The position numbers and the translations under genes were made by a program. The notes under the pieces are model-generated. The model was given only the letters and a program-made list of their open reading frames with translations. It ran no database searches and was not told the origin of the DNA. A stretch of DNA of 60,675 bases from an uncultured Lachnospiraceae bacterium (GTDB lineage Bacteria > Bacillota > Clostridia > Lachnospirales > Lachnospiraceae), in assembly GCA_910577765.1 (NCBI GenBank), contig CAJTOV010000007.1, positions 1 to 60,675 on the forward strand, in the 5' to 3' direction. This document shows, piece after piece, positions 8,230-17,603 of the stretch; the stretch's first letter is position 1; the number at the start of each line of letters is the position of its first letter.

Positions 8230-9924
8230 TCACTCTCCCTCCCCAATCATCACTTCCTTCCCACGGAAAGCAAATCCATACTTCCGGATCCGCTCCCTGG
8301 GGATGCCTTTGGTGGTCAGGGCAGTCTCGTACTGCTTCTCATTGATCTGCTTAAGGGCAGCGGCCACCGTATCGGAAAGTTCCGTCTCCTTCTTTGGCTG
8401 GAATACCTTAAATTCCAGAATGATCCCGTCATCCTGTCTGGGATTTAAAGGCTCTATCATGACATCGTAGCGGCCGAAACCGCTTTCCCGGCTGGAGGTC
8501 AGGATGTAGCGGTCAGCCAGCTCCACCATAAGGCCCAGCACAAAGCCATGGTAGAAGCGTTCCGGCTCTGCCAGGGAAGGCTGGGTGCCGCTGTCAAAGG
8601 AGCTGAAGGTGGCCAGGGCGACCCGGTTCATGTAGTCGTTCATGGCATCTGTATCCCCCAGAAGCAAGGCCTTGATGAAATCATTGTAGCTTCCGTCGCT
8701 TTCTGCGAACCAGTCCCGGATCATGGTCTCGAACATCAGGGACACTTCCCGGTTGGTCAGGGCCAGAGTATGATACCAGCGTCCGGTCCGCTCCACGAAT
8801 TCCTTGCCAACTACCTTTAAGTATCCGCTGGCCAGCAGAAGGCTCCAGACTGCATTGTGCTTTACCGGAAGTTGGTTGTACACGATCTGCTCGTCGATCT
8901 CCAGCCGTAGGGTTCCGCCCCGCAAAAGCTCTTCAAAATCCTCCTTGATCTGCCGGCTTCCCTCCTGGACCAGCTTTCCGGCCAGGCTGTTGGAGCTGGA
9001 ATTGGCCCAGTAGGTGCCGATCTGCTTCTTGTCCAGATAATGGATAATGGACCAGGGATTGTACATGTCCCGCTGCCTGCCAAAGGTAAATCCGTCATAC
9101 CAGGACTTGACCTGCTGCTTTCTGGAAGCCAGCCCATATTCCTCCAGGGCAGCAAAGACTTCCTCTTCCGTGAACCCGAAACAGTCCTCATACTTCTCTG
9201 ACGTGGTGGTGACCACCTCCAGATTGTTCAAATCCGAGAAGATGGACTCTTTGCTGACCCGGGTAATCCCCGTCATCATGGCCCGCTCCAGGCAGGGGTT
9301 GGTCTTGAAGGTGGAGTTGAACATGCTTCTGGTAAAGGAAACCAGGTCCTCCCAGTAGCCATGAAGGTAGGCCTCTTGCATGGGCGTGTCATACTCGTCC
9401 AGGAGGATCAGGACCTTTTTGCCATAATAGTAATACAGAAATTTGGAAAGCCGGTGCAGAGCCCAGGTTGCGGTAACCTCCGGCATGGCAGGGGAAATGT
9501 CCTCGAAAAAGGCCTTCTCTTCCTCTGATAGCAGATCACTGTCCAGCAGATACCGGTGATCATTATATACGTCCGAGATACACTGGCAGATCTTTTGCAC
9601 TGTAGCGCTGAAACTCCGCTCCTTCACATTGGCAAAGGACAGGCTGATCACCGGCCAGGTGCCCTGGAGCTTCCGGAACTTCTCACGCTCCCAGATCCTA
9701 AGTCCCTCAAACAGTTCCCCACGTTCTGCGTACTGGACCGAAAAAAATTTTTCCAGCATACTGATATTTAAGGTTTTCCCAAACCGCCGGGGGCGGGTGA
9801 TCAGGGTGACGTCATCCCCGGACTCCCACCACTGGCGGATAAAATCCGTCTTGTCCACATAGAAAATATTTCCCAGCCGCAGCTTTTCAAAGTCCTGGAC
9901 CCCGATTCCTACTGTCTTTTTCAT
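8230..9924 (-). CDS. AAA-ATPase-like protein with C-terminal PD-(D/E)XK nuclease domain
   Basis: A 564-aa cytoplasmic protein of the 'AAA-ATPase-like plus PD-(D/E)XK nuclease' family, common and often multicopy in Bacteroidetes and Clostridia. Residues about 15-250 form the ATPase-like part, with Walker A-like RPRRFGKTLNISML (about 43-56) and Walker B-like VLILLDEYDTPM (about 173-184). The last 130 residues hold the nuclease signature, an Asp followed by IILEFKVFQPKKE and then Gln/Tyr-rich helices. GGATG lies about 10 nt before the start at 9924, so the longer in-frame extension is rejected. It stands alone, divergent from the response regulator. The biological role is unknown, and a role in DNA-targeted defence or recombination is only a suggestion. 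Confidence 0.88.
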   Translation of the reverse strand: MKKTVGIGVQDFEKLRLGNIFYVDKTDFIRQWWESGDDVTLITRPRRFGKTLNISMLEKFFSVQYAERGELFEGLRIWEREKFRKLQGTWPVISLSFANVKERSFSATVQKICQCISDVYNDHRYLLDSDLLSEEEKAFFEDISPAMPEVTATWALHRLSKFLYYYYGKKVLILLDEYDTPMQEAYLHGYWEDLVSFTRSMFNSTFKTNPCLERAMMTGITRVSKESIFSDLNNLEVVTTTSEKYEDCFGFTEEEVFAALEEYGLASRKQQVKSWYDGFTFGRQRDMYNPWSIIHYLDKKQIGTYWANSSSNSLAGKLVQEGSRQIKEDFEELLRGGTLRLEIDEQIVYNQLPVKHNAVWSLLLASGYLKVVGKEFVERTGRWYHTLALTNREVSLMFETMIRDWFAESDGSYNDFIKALLLGDTDAMNDYMNRVALATFSSFDSGTQPSLAEPERFYHGFVLGLMVELADRYILTSSRESGFGRYDVMIEPLNPRQDDGIILEFKVFQPKKETELSDTVAAALKQINEKQYETALTTKGIPRERIRKYGFAFRGKEVMIGEGE

Positions 9925-10144
9925 GGAACCACATCCTTTCTTTCCATAAGTATAACAGATTCTGCCAGCGTCTGCAAACCATTCTGCCTTCCTCTCAGGA
10001 AAAAATACCCATGGCCGGAAAAATTTATCAGAAAAGTAATAAAAAAGTAAGGCACAAATCGACATTTTATGATACACTTAGGAATAGAAATGAAAAGCCG
10101 TGTAAAGGCGATACAAAATAGGCCTAAAAGGAGGACATGAAACT

Positions 10145-10849
10145 ATGGCAGAGACAAGTATCCTGGTAGTAGATGACGAGCAGGAGATTGCCGATCTGGT
10201 GGAGATTTATCTGGTCAGTGACGGATATAAGGTGTTCAAGGCGTCCAATGCCCAGGAGGGCCTGGACATCCTGGAGAAGGAGGACATCCAGATGGTACTT
10301 CTGGACATTATGATGCCGGGCATGAGCGGTCTGGAGATGTGCAAGAAGATCCGGGAGACCAACAATATCCCCATTATCATGCTCAGTGCCAAGTCCACGG
10401 ACTTAGACAAGATCCTGGGCCTGGGCACCGGGGCAGACGACTATGTGGCCAAACCCTTTAACCCCCTGGAGCTGACCGCCCGGGTCAAGTCCCAGCTGCG
10501 CCGCTACACCCAGCTAAACCCCCACAGCAATGTCCATGAGAATGTCCGCAACGAGATCAGTATCCGGGGACTGACCATCAACAAGGACAACCACAAGGTA
10601 ACCGTGTTTGACGAGGAGGTAAAGCTGACCCCCATTGAGTTCGACATTCTCTACCTGCTGGCCTCCAATCCGGGGAAGGTCTTCAGCACTGACGAGATTT
10701 TCGAGAAGGTCTGGAACGAGAAGGTCTACGAGGCCAACAACACGGTTATGGTACATATCCGCCGTCTCCGGGGCAAGATGAAGGAAGACGAACGCCAGGA
10801 TAAGATTATCACCACAGTGTGGGGGGTAGGATACAAAATTGAAAAATAA
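10145..10849 (+). CDS. OmpR/PhoB-family response regulator (VanR-like)
   Basis: A 234-aa two-component regulator. The receiver domain (about residues 4-120) has acidic VVDDEQE, phospho-acceptor Asp in MVLLDIMMPGMSG (about 54) and the conserved Lys in VAKPFNPLEL (about 104). The winged-helix output domain (about 135-232) contains KLTPIEFDILYLLASNPGKV and VMVHIRRLRGK. GGAGG precedes the start. Its 3' end overlaps the kinase gene by 11 nt. It most likely controls the downstream ABC/TPM genes, as such pairs usually regulate their own operon. Confidence 0.95.
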   Translation: MAETSILVVDDEQEIADLVEIYLVSDGYKVFKASNAQEGLDILEKEDIQMVLLDIMMPGMSGLEMCKKIRETNNIPIIMLSAKSTDLDKILGLGTGADDYVAKPFNPLELTARVKSQLRRYTQLNPHSNVHENVRNEISIRGLTINKDNHKVTVFDEEVKLTPIEFDILYLLASNPGKVFSTDEIFEKVWNEKVYEANNTVMVHIRRLRGKMKEDERQDKIITTVWGVGYKIEK

Positions 10850-11990
10850 TAAGACCGGAACCATGGACATGAGCCATCAGTTCCGTACACGCCTGATTAT
10901 CAATATCCTGTACAGTCTGGTGGTTGCCTGCCTGGTGGAGGTATTTCTGGTGATCAACCTGTCCATGCTGGCCGGATATTCCAGGAAGCTGGAGTGGAAC
11001 AATGCGTTGCTTGCCAGGGTCTATGAGCCGGATGTGGTGATTGTGCTGGGGTATGTGCTTGTGGGGATTGCCATTTTCGCGGTGACCTTTGTGCTGCTGA
11101 TGGAGAAGACCATCTCCTATATCGGGAAGATATCCGACGCCATCCAGAGCATTTCCCAGGGGGACCTGAATACCACCGTGGAGGTGGTGGGGGATGACGA
11201 ATTTTCCTCCATGGCAGAGAACCTGAACAAGATGGTGGAGGACATCCGCGCCCTTATGGACAAGGAGCGGGAGGCGGAGCGCACCAAGAATGAGCTGATT
11301 ACCAATGTGGCCCATGACCTGCGGACCCCCCTGACCTCCATCATCGGCTATCTGGAGCTTCTCTCCGGCAAGGCGGCGCCCCTGCCGCCGGACATGCAGA
11401 AGAAATACATAGATATCGCCTACCAGAAGACCCGGCGGCTGGAGAAGCTGATCGAGGATCTGTTCGGGTTTACCAAGCTGAACTATGGGAAGATATCCAT
11501 GCAGGTAGCCAAGGTGGATATTGTCAAGCTGTTAAGCCAGCTTCTGGAGGAGTCCTACCCCAACTTTGCCAGGAAGAATCTGTCCTATGAGCTCCAGAGC
11601 AATGTGACCGGGCGGATTATCAATGCCGACGGCAGCCTGCTGGCCCGGCTCTTTGACAATCTGATTAACAATGCCATCAAATACGGGGCCGAAGGCAAGC
11701 GGGTGCTGGTGAAGGTGTATTCCCGGGAGGACACGGTCCAGGTGTCCGTGACCAACTACGGTTACGTGATTCCGGAGGCCGAGCTGCCCCTGATCTTTGA
11801 AAAATTCTACCGGGTGGAGCAGTCCCGCTCCACCACCACAGGAGGCACCGGCCTGGGGCTGGCCATTGTGAAGAATATTGTGGATATGCACGGAGGGACT
11901 ATATCTGTGAAAAGCGATCTGGAAGGCACCGAGTTCCTGGTGACTTTGCGGGCAGACTTTGATATCAATAAGGAGAACTTCGGTGTGTAG
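10839..11990 (+). CDS. Sensor histidine kinase (VanS-like)
   Basis: A 383-aa membrane kinase. Two membrane segments (about residues 17-42 and 64-90) flank a short extracytoplasmic loop of only some 20 residues. A HAMP-like linker follows, then the phospho-acceptor box NVAHDLRTPLTSIIGYLELL (about 157-176), N-box NLINNAIKYG and G-box GTGLGLAIVKNIVDMHGG. The start appears to be TTG at 10839, served by GTAGGA 7 nt upstream. The ATG codons 8 and 10 codons later lack an equally good site. The tiny sensor loop suggests sensing within the membrane or through the neighbouring ABC/membrane proteins, as in cell-envelope stress systems. Confidence 0.93.
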   Translation: MKNNKTGTMDMSHQFRTRLIINILYSLVVACLVEVFLVINLSMLAGYSRKLEWNNALLARVYEPDVVIVLGYVLVGIAIFAVTFVLLMEKTISYIGKISDAIQSISQGDLNTTVEVVGDDEFSSMAENLNKMVEDIRALMDKEREAERTKNELITNVAHDLRTPLTSIIGYLELLSGKAAPLPPDMQKKYIDIAYQKTRRLEKLIEDLFGFTKLNYGKISMQVAKVDIVKLLSQLLEESYPNFARKNLSYELQSNVTGRIINADGSLLARLFDNLINNAIKYGAEGKRVLVKVYSREDTVQVSVTNYGYVIPEAELPLIFEKFYRVEQSRSTTTGGTGLGLAIVKNIVDMHGGTISVKSDLEGTEFLVTLRADFDINKENFGV

Positions 11991-12012
11991 CAGGAGAGGA
12001 TGGAGGACGATC

Positions 12013-14565
12013 TTGAAGGTGTCTGGGACAATGAGACTGCCGGGAATCCGGTCCGTAGGGATGGTACTGGCTATGGCAGTACTGATATTATATCACCCGG
12101 CAGGGCCGGCATATGGGGCGGCCTCGGAGTCGGATCTGCCGGGTCCGGATCTGCCTGCCCTGGAGGAGACTCTGGAGAATGATATCGGGACAGCGGAGAT
12201 TCCGGTCCAGGAGACCCGGTTCGGGGGAGGGGACCTGTCTGTGCGGGTAGAGTACGGCTTTGACGGCACTGCCAAAGGAGGCCGCTATCTTCCGGTGGAG
12301 GTGACCATTGAAAATACCGGGGATACGCCGGTGAACGGGACGCTGCGGATTCAGGCCAGGGAATCGGATGATACCCTGTACCGGTATGATTATGAGGCAG
12401 ATGTGGCAGCCAGGGACCGGGTGGTGCTGAAGGAGTATATTCCCCTGGGAAGCCGGGGACGGCAGCTTTATGTATCCTATGTGGACAGCCAGGGGCAGGA
12501 GCTGGCCGGGCAGCGGCTTAAGCTGAATGTGAGTCTGGATGTGCCGGAGCTGTTTATCGGCATTCTCTCGGACCAGCCCGAGGACCTGAAATACCTGGAC
12601 GGGGTGGGCGTCAGCTACGGGACCCTGCGGACCCGCTCCTTTAAGCTGGACGCAGAGGATTTCCCCACAAGCGAAATGGGGCTGGGGCTTCTGGACGTGC
12701 TGGTGGTGAACAACTACAAGCTCCGCAGTCTGTCCGAGGAACAGACTGCCGCCATTATGGACTGGGTTCACAGCGGCGGGGTCCTGATTCTGGGCACCGG
12801 GGAACGGGTGGACGACACCCTGGGGCGGTTTGCCCCGGAGCTGCTGGATGATTCCTATGGCCTGCCGGAGCTGCGGCAGGTGGACCTGGCCCAGTTTTTC
12901 GGCCAGAGCGAGCCCCGGGAAGGGCGGCTGGAAATGGCCTGCGTGGACATTCCCCTTCACGGAGGCAATGTGATCCTGTCCAGTGACGGCTTCCCCCTTC
13001 TGACGGCAGCCGCCAAGGAACAGGGCCTGATCGGGGTAGCGGCCTTTGACCTGGCGGACATTGAGGCCCTCTGCGAACGCCAGACCTCCTATGTGGACTA
13101 TTTTCTCACCAGCCTGCTGGGAGAAAGCCGCATCAGCCTTCTGGCCCAGGTGGCCTACAGCGGCAATTCGGGGCGGTTCTGGTCAGTCCAGAGCCTGATC
13201 AATACGGGCAATCTGGAGCGGCTTCCCAGGATGCTGCCCTATGCCCTGGTGCTGACTCTGTATCTGCTGGTCATGGGACCGGTGCTCTACCTGTTCCTTA
13301 AGAACCGGGAACTGCAGATTTACTACCGAAGGGGAGTGCTGGTGCTGTCCCTGGTATTTACGGTGGCGGTGTACCTGATGGGTTCCGGGACCCGGTTCAA
13401 GTCCACCTTCTTTACCTATGCCACCATCCAGGACGTGACCGAAGATTATGTGACAGACAAGACCTATGTCAATGTCCGCAACCCGGACAGCCGTCCCTAC
13501 CGGGTGGGACTCAATCCCTCCTATTCCATCCTTCCGGTGACCCGGGTGTCCCGGAACCAGGGGATGCAGCAGCCGGATTTCACCGGTACGGAAGCCTGTC
13601 AGATGGTCATTGGCCGGAAGGACGGGGAGCTGGTGCTGGAGGGACAGAATATCGCCGCATTCAGTCCCCGCTACTTTCAGATGGGCAGGAAGAGCCCCAA
13701 CACCGCCGGGGTGGGAATCACCGGGGATGCCTATTATTTTGAAGGCCGTCTAAGCGGAAGCATTACCAGCAGGTTCCCCTTCCCCCTGGAGGATGCGGCC
13801 CTGATTCTCTACGGAAATGTGGTGTATCTGGGCAGGCTGGAACCCCATGCCACCATCCGTCTGGATGATTTGAAGATGCTCCGGTTTCCCCTGAACAATT
13901 CCCAGGTGCTGGCCGCATATATTACCGGGGAGAAAGGCTTTGGGCATGCGGACATCAGCAATATGGAGTACCTGATGGCCATGCAGCGGGCACGGATGCT
14001 GACCTTCTATCTGGACAACTATATGACCGGATACATGGCCGACGCCCGGGTGGTGGCGTTCAGCACCGCCAAGGAGGAGAGCCAGTTTCTGGCGGAGGGA
14101 GACGGGGAGACCTATGGTCTCACCATGGTCACCTCAGCCATTCGTGTGGACACCTCCCGTGACCAGGTGCTGTACCGGTCCGTACTGATGAAGACGCCGG
14201 AGGTGGTGACCGGAAGCTATGACCAGGCTACCAACTCCATGACCAGTCTGGAACCGCTGACCCTGGAGTACCGTATGGGAACGGATATTACCGTGGAAAG
14301 CCTGACCTTTGAGCCCGTGTCCCAGGAGCTGCGGGGAACAGGGGCCGGTGGATTTGAAGCCTTTGACGGGGGCATCTATTTCTATAACCATGGAAGCGGC
14401 AACTTTGAGCGGATGGAGCTGGAAGGAAAGACCATGGATGTGGAGGAGCTGCGCCCCTATCTGTCACCGGGCAATATCCTGACCGTGCGCTATGTGTATG
14501 AGGGAACCGGCGGCTACGACGCAGTGCAGCTTCCCATGCCCATGGTGGCCGGGAGAGAGAACTAA
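12013..14565 (+). CDS. Large exported membrane protein of the ABC/TPM operon
   Basis: An 850-aa protein of unrecognised family. GGAGG at 12003-12007 points to a TTG start at 12013. This yields a basic N-terminus and a signal sequence (about residues 8-35, GMVLAMAVLILYHPAGPAYG). Residues 40-400 form an extracytoplasmic part with beta-rich segments (VEVTIENTGDTPVNGTLRI) and a glutamine-amidotransferase-like stretch (ILSDQPEDLKYLDG, MDWVHSGGVLILGTG). Two membrane helices at about 409-430 and 440-460 follow, then another 390-residue domain. Similar proteins accompany ABC-2 exporters of the gliding/envelope type. I infer that it is the extracytoplasmic partner of the ABC transporter encoded next. 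Confidence 0.8.
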   Translation: MKVSGTMRLPGIRSVGMVLAMAVLILYHPAGPAYGAASESDLPGPDLPALEETLENDIGTAEIPVQETRFGGGDLSVRVEYGFDGTAKGGRYLPVEVTIENTGDTPVNGTLRIQARESDDTLYRYDYEADVAARDRVVLKEYIPLGSRGRQLYVSYVDSQGQELAGQRLKLNVSLDVPELFIGILSDQPEDLKYLDGVGVSYGTLRTRSFKLDAEDFPTSEMGLGLLDVLVVNNYKLRSLSEEQTAAIMDWVHSGGVLILGTGERVDDTLGRFAPELLDDSYGLPELRQVDLAQFFGQSEPREGRLEMACVDIPLHGGNVILSSDGFPLLTAAAKEQGLIGVAAFDLADIEALCERQTSYVDYFLTSLLGESRISLLAQVAYSGNSGRFWSVQSLINTGNLERLPRMLPYALVLTLYLLVMGPVLYLFLKNRELQIYYRRGVLVLSLVFTVAVYLMGSGTRFKSTFFTYATIQDVTEDYVTDKTYVNVRNPDSRPYRVGLNPSYSILPVTRVSRNQGMQQPDFTGTEACQMVIGRKDGELVLEGQNIAAFSPRYFQMGRKSPNTAGVGITGDAYYFEGRLSGSITSRFPFPLEDAALILYGNVVYLGRLEPHATIRLDDLKMLRFPLNNSQVLAAYITGEKGFGHADISNMEYLMAMQRARMLTFYLDNYMTGYMADARVVAFSTAKEESQFLAEGDGETYGLTMVTSAIRVDTSRDQVLYRSVLMKTPEVVTGSYDQATNSMTSLEPLTLEYRMGTDITVESLTFEPVSQELRGTGAGGFEAFDGGIYFYNHGSGNFERMELEGKTMDVEELRPYLSPGNILTVRYVYEGTGGYDAVQLPMPMVAGREN

Positions 14566-14662
14566 GGTTACAGTCCGCCATAGCCGGACCGGAGAATTCT
14601 CCCGTGAATGGTAACCAGTCAGGGCAGGCCATGGGAACGGGTCTTTCCAAGGAGGGAAACAG

Positions 14663-15625
14663 ATGCTGAAAATACGCAATTTGAGAAAAGCCTACGGCAA
14701 TTTCCATGCCCTGGAGGGACTGGACATGGATGTGGCGGAGGGGGCATTGTTTGGTCTGGTAGGGCCCAACGGTGCCGGCAAGACCACCACCATCCGCATT
14801 ATGACCGGGCTTTTGCAGCCGGACGGAGGCAGTGTGGAGCTGGACGGCCAGGATGTGCTGGCCCGCCCCGGCTGTCTCAAGGAAAAGATCGGCTATGTGC
14901 CCGACTATTTCGGTGTATATGACAATCTGAAAGTCGGGGAGTACATGGACTTCTTTGCCTCCTGCTACGGCCTGGAGGGACTGAAGGCCCGCAAGCGGTC
15001 CCTGACCCTGCTGGAGCAGGTGGGGCTGGGGGACAAGGCAGATTCCTTTGTGGACGGTCTGTCCAGGGGCATGAAGCAGCGGCTCTGTCTGGCACGGGCC
15101 CTGGTCCACGACCCGCCTATGCTGGTGATGGATGAGCCCACCGCCGGCCTGGACCCCAGGACAAAGGTAGAGTTTAAAGATACCCTGCTGGAGCTTAACG
15201 GCCAGGGCAAGACCATTGTCATCAGTTCCCACGCCCTGCCGGACCTGGCAGAGATCTGCACGGATGTGGGTATTATTGACCGGGGGAAGATGATTCTCAA
15301 CGGGTCCCTGGAGGAGATTATCAGCAAGGTCCAGACCTCCAGGCCCCTGACCATTTCCGTTTTCCAGAATATGGACCAGGCCATGAAGCTTCTCAAGGAG
15401 CATCCCCTGGTCCACACCATTACGGTCCGGGACCAGGAGATCATGGTGGGATTTACCGGGGACACGAGACAGGAGTGCGAGCTTCTGGCCGGGCTGGTGG
15501 CAGCAGGCGTTCTGGTCCGCGGGTTTGAACGGGAGTCCGGCAGCCTGGAGGCCGTGTTCATGCAGCTGACAAGAAGGGATGAGGAAAGGGTGGTGCTGTC
15601 CTATGAAGCAGAATCCGATTTATAG
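14663..15625 (+). CDS. ABC transporter ATP-binding protein
   Basis: A 320-aa ABC-2-type ATPase. Walker A GPNGAGKTTTIRIM (about residue 37), Q-loop region IGYVPDYFGVYDNL, signature LSRGMKQRLCLARAL (here SRGMKQR instead of SGGQ), Walker B MLVMDEPTAGLD and H-loop ISSHALPD are all present. The C-terminal 90 residues form an extra domain usual in this subfamily. AAGGAGG precedes the start. The 97-nt gap before it can form a GGTTAC/GTAACC hairpin (14566-14615) that might reduce expression between the two genes. It overlaps the permease gene. Confidence 0.95.
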   Translation: MLKIRNLRKAYGNFHALEGLDMDVAEGALFGLVGPNGAGKTTTIRIMTGLLQPDGGSVELDGQDVLARPGCLKEKIGYVPDYFGVYDNLKVGEYMDFFASCYGLEGLKARKRSLTLLEQVGLGDKADSFVDGLSRGMKQRLCLARALVHDPPMLVMDEPTAGLDPRTKVEFKDTLLELNGQGKTIVISSHALPDLAEICTDVGIIDRGKMILNGSLEEIISKVQTSRPLTISVFQNMDQAMKLLKEHPLVHTITVRDQEIMVGFTGDTRQECELLAGLVAAGVLVRGFERESGSLEAVFMQLTRRDEERVVLSYEAESDL

Positions 15626-16493
15626 AAGGGAGACCATGGTCCGGGCCCGCAGCTTCCGGCTGGCCCTGGTTCCCCTGATGTTCAACGGAATCCTGGCCCT
15701 GGTGGCCCTGCTGAACCTGTATTCCACCCTGGGCCAGGTGAAGCTGACGGCAGAGATCCAGTATTCCAGCTTCTTAAATCTCTACATGTTCGTGGCAGTG
15801 CTGGAGTTTGTCATGGTGGTGTTCCTGATGCCGGCCATGACCGCCGGAAGCATCAGCGGCGAGCGGGAGCGCCGGACCCTGGAACTGATGCTGACCACGA
15901 AAATGACCCCGGCGGACATTATCACCGGCAAGCTGGTTGCATCCTTAAGCATGGTGGCATTTCTTGTGGTGTCCAGCTTCCCGGTGATGGCCATGATGTT
16001 CATCTACGGGGGAGTGACCCTGTGGGACATGGGGCTTTTGTTTCTGTGCTATATGACAGCGGCACTGCTGGCCGGAAGTATCGGTATCTGCTGTTCTGCC
16101 GTATTTAAAAAGACAACGGCAGCTACGGTGGCTTCCTATATAGTGCTGGGCATTCTGGTGGCAGGGACCTGGGTGGCCAACCAGGCAGTTCTTTACCTGC
16201 ACCAGTGGGGCGGGGAGGCCTGGCTGGTGTCTGCGGGCCAGGGACAGGCGGCGGAACATTCCGGGCGGTTCCTTTATCTTCTGCTGGTGAATCCTGCCGC
16301 AACCTTTTTCCTGACCATGCTGCGTATGGCAGGCCAGGAGCAGGGCAGCGGGCTTGTGCTGCGGATTTTCGGGAACCACAACATGGAGGGAATCCGTTCC
16401 GGCTGGGTGGCAGGAAGCATTGTGATCCAGGTGGTTATGACCGGCGTGTTTCTGTGGTGGGCAGTGAAGGCGCTGGAAAAGGGACGCCGGTAG
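15603..16493 (+). CDS. ABC-2 type transporter permease
   Basis: A 296-aa protein with six predicted membrane segments and the ABC-2 permease pattern: N-terminal NPIYRRETMVRARSFRLAL, then a first helix, and the conserved coupling segment MTAGSISGERERRTLELMLTTKMTP (from about residue 72). It begins inside the ATPase gene (23-nt overlap) at the ATG at 15603. Together the two form an exporter or envelope-remodelling ABC complex. The cargo is unknown. Confidence 0.92.
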   Translation: MKQNPIYRRETMVRARSFRLALVPLMFNGILALVALLNLYSTLGQVKLTAEIQYSSFLNLYMFVAVLEFVMVVFLMPAMTAGSISGERERRTLELMLTTKMTPADIITGKLVASLSMVAFLVVSSFPVMAMMFIYGGVTLWDMGLLFLCYMTAALLAGSIGICCSAVFKKTTAATVASYIVLGILVAGTWVANQAVLYLHQWGGEAWLVSAGQGQAAEHSGRFLYLLLVNPAATFFLTMLRMAGQEQGSGLVLRIFGNHNMEGIRSGWVAGSIVIQVVMTGVFLWWAVKALEKGRR

Positions 16494-16572
16494 GCGGAGG
16501 GAGAGGCGTCTTCCCAAGGGTCCGCCAGGGAATCGGTCATGACGCGAATGTGGTTAAAAGGGGAATATAATT

Positions 16573-17592
16573 ATGGAAACAATATCTTATAAGTGCCCAA
16601 ACTGCGGCGGGGATTTGCGGTTTCATCCGGAGAAGCAGGATTATCTGTGTGAATTTTGCGATTCCCGGTTTAGTCAGAAGGAGCTGGAGGCCATGACGCC
16701 CCAGGACGGGGATGAGGATGCGGACTGCTACATCTGCCCCAGCTGCGGGGCGGAGATTGTGACGGAGCCTACGACCACGGCTACCTTCTGTTATTACTGC
16801 CACAATCCGGTGGTAGTGTCCCAGCGGCTGAAAGGAACCTATCATCCGGACCGGATTATTCCCTTTGCCATTGACAGGAAGAAGGCCCTGGAGATATTCG
16901 GCCAGTGGATCGGGACCAAGAAGTATGTGCCCAGGGATTTCTATTCCAGTGACCAGGTGGAGAAGCTGACAGGGGTGTATTTCCCTTACTGGCTGTATGG
17001 GTGCCAGGTCAAGGCCAGTGTGGATGCCAGGGGAGACAAGGTCAGTACCTGGGCAGCAGGGAATATCCGTTATACAAAGACAGACCAGTACGATGTCAGC
17101 CGCCAGGGCACCATGGAGGTGGCCAATGTTCCGCGGAATGCGTTGTCCAAGGCCAACCGGCGGCTGGTGGAAGGGGTCTTTCCCTTTGACATGGAGAAGC
17201 AGAAGGAGTTCCACATGGGCTATCTTTCCGGGTTCTTTGCGGAGAACCGGGATATGGAGTCCGGGAAATTTGTCCAGGAGGTGGAGCAGGAGGTGGAGGC
17301 CTACGCCAGACAGTCCCTGACCGGCCAGATCGGGGACTACAGCTCAGTGCAGGTCCGTTCCTGCCAGGCCCGGCTGGAGAAGCCTTCCTGGAAATACACC
17401 CTGCTTCCGGTATGGACCCTGACTTACAAGGACAAGAGAAACGGCAGGATCTATTACTTTGCCTGCAACGGACAGTCCGGCAAGATCTGCGGGGAGCTTC
17501 CCGTGGACCGGGGCCGTCTGGGAAGGCTGTTTGCCAGTATTTTCCTGCCGGTGGCAGCGGTGCTGCTGGCTGTGGGATATATGATCGGATAG
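16573..17592 (+). CDS. Zinc-ribbon membrane-anchored protein
   Basis: A 339-aa protein. Two zinc ribbons lie at the N-terminus: YKCPNCGGDL with CEFC (residues about 6-30), and YICPSCGAEI with CYYCHNP (about 54-80). A long mixed alpha/beta region follows (about 90-310) and one C-terminal membrane helix (about 315-337, LPVAAVLLAVGYMIG). In related genomes such proteins are sometimes annotated as 'TFIIB-type zinc ribbon' or 'PriA-like', which overstates what the ribbons show. It lies between the ABC permease and the TPM gene and ends 11 nt before the latter. The role is unknown, possibly assembly of the envelope complex. Confidence 0.85.
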   Translation: METISYKCPNCGGDLRFHPEKQDYLCEFCDSRFSQKELEAMTPQDGDEDADCYICPSCGAEIVTEPTTTATFCYYCHNPVVVSQRLKGTYHPDRIIPFAIDRKKALEIFGQWIGTKKYVPRDFYSSDQVEKLTGVYFPYWLYGCQVKASVDARGDKVSTWAAGNIRYTKTDQYDVSRQGTMEVANVPRNALSKANRRLVEGVFPFDMEKQKEFHMGYLSGFFAENRDMESGKFVQEVEQEVEAYARQSLTGQIGDYSSVQVRSCQARLEKPSWKYTLLPVWTLTYKDKRNGRIYYFACNGQSGKICGELPVDRGRLGRLFASIFLPVAAVLLAVGYMIG

Positions 17593-17603
17593 GGGGGATG
17601 GAT

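Noticed and set aside
10020..10140. Promoter of the response-regulator operon
   Set aside because: A TATGAT lies near 10067 but no acceptable -35 at proper spacing; not called.
16573..17592. PriA-like helicase annotation
   Set aside because: Only zinc ribbons resemble PriA; no helicase motifs are present and the protein ends in a membrane helix.
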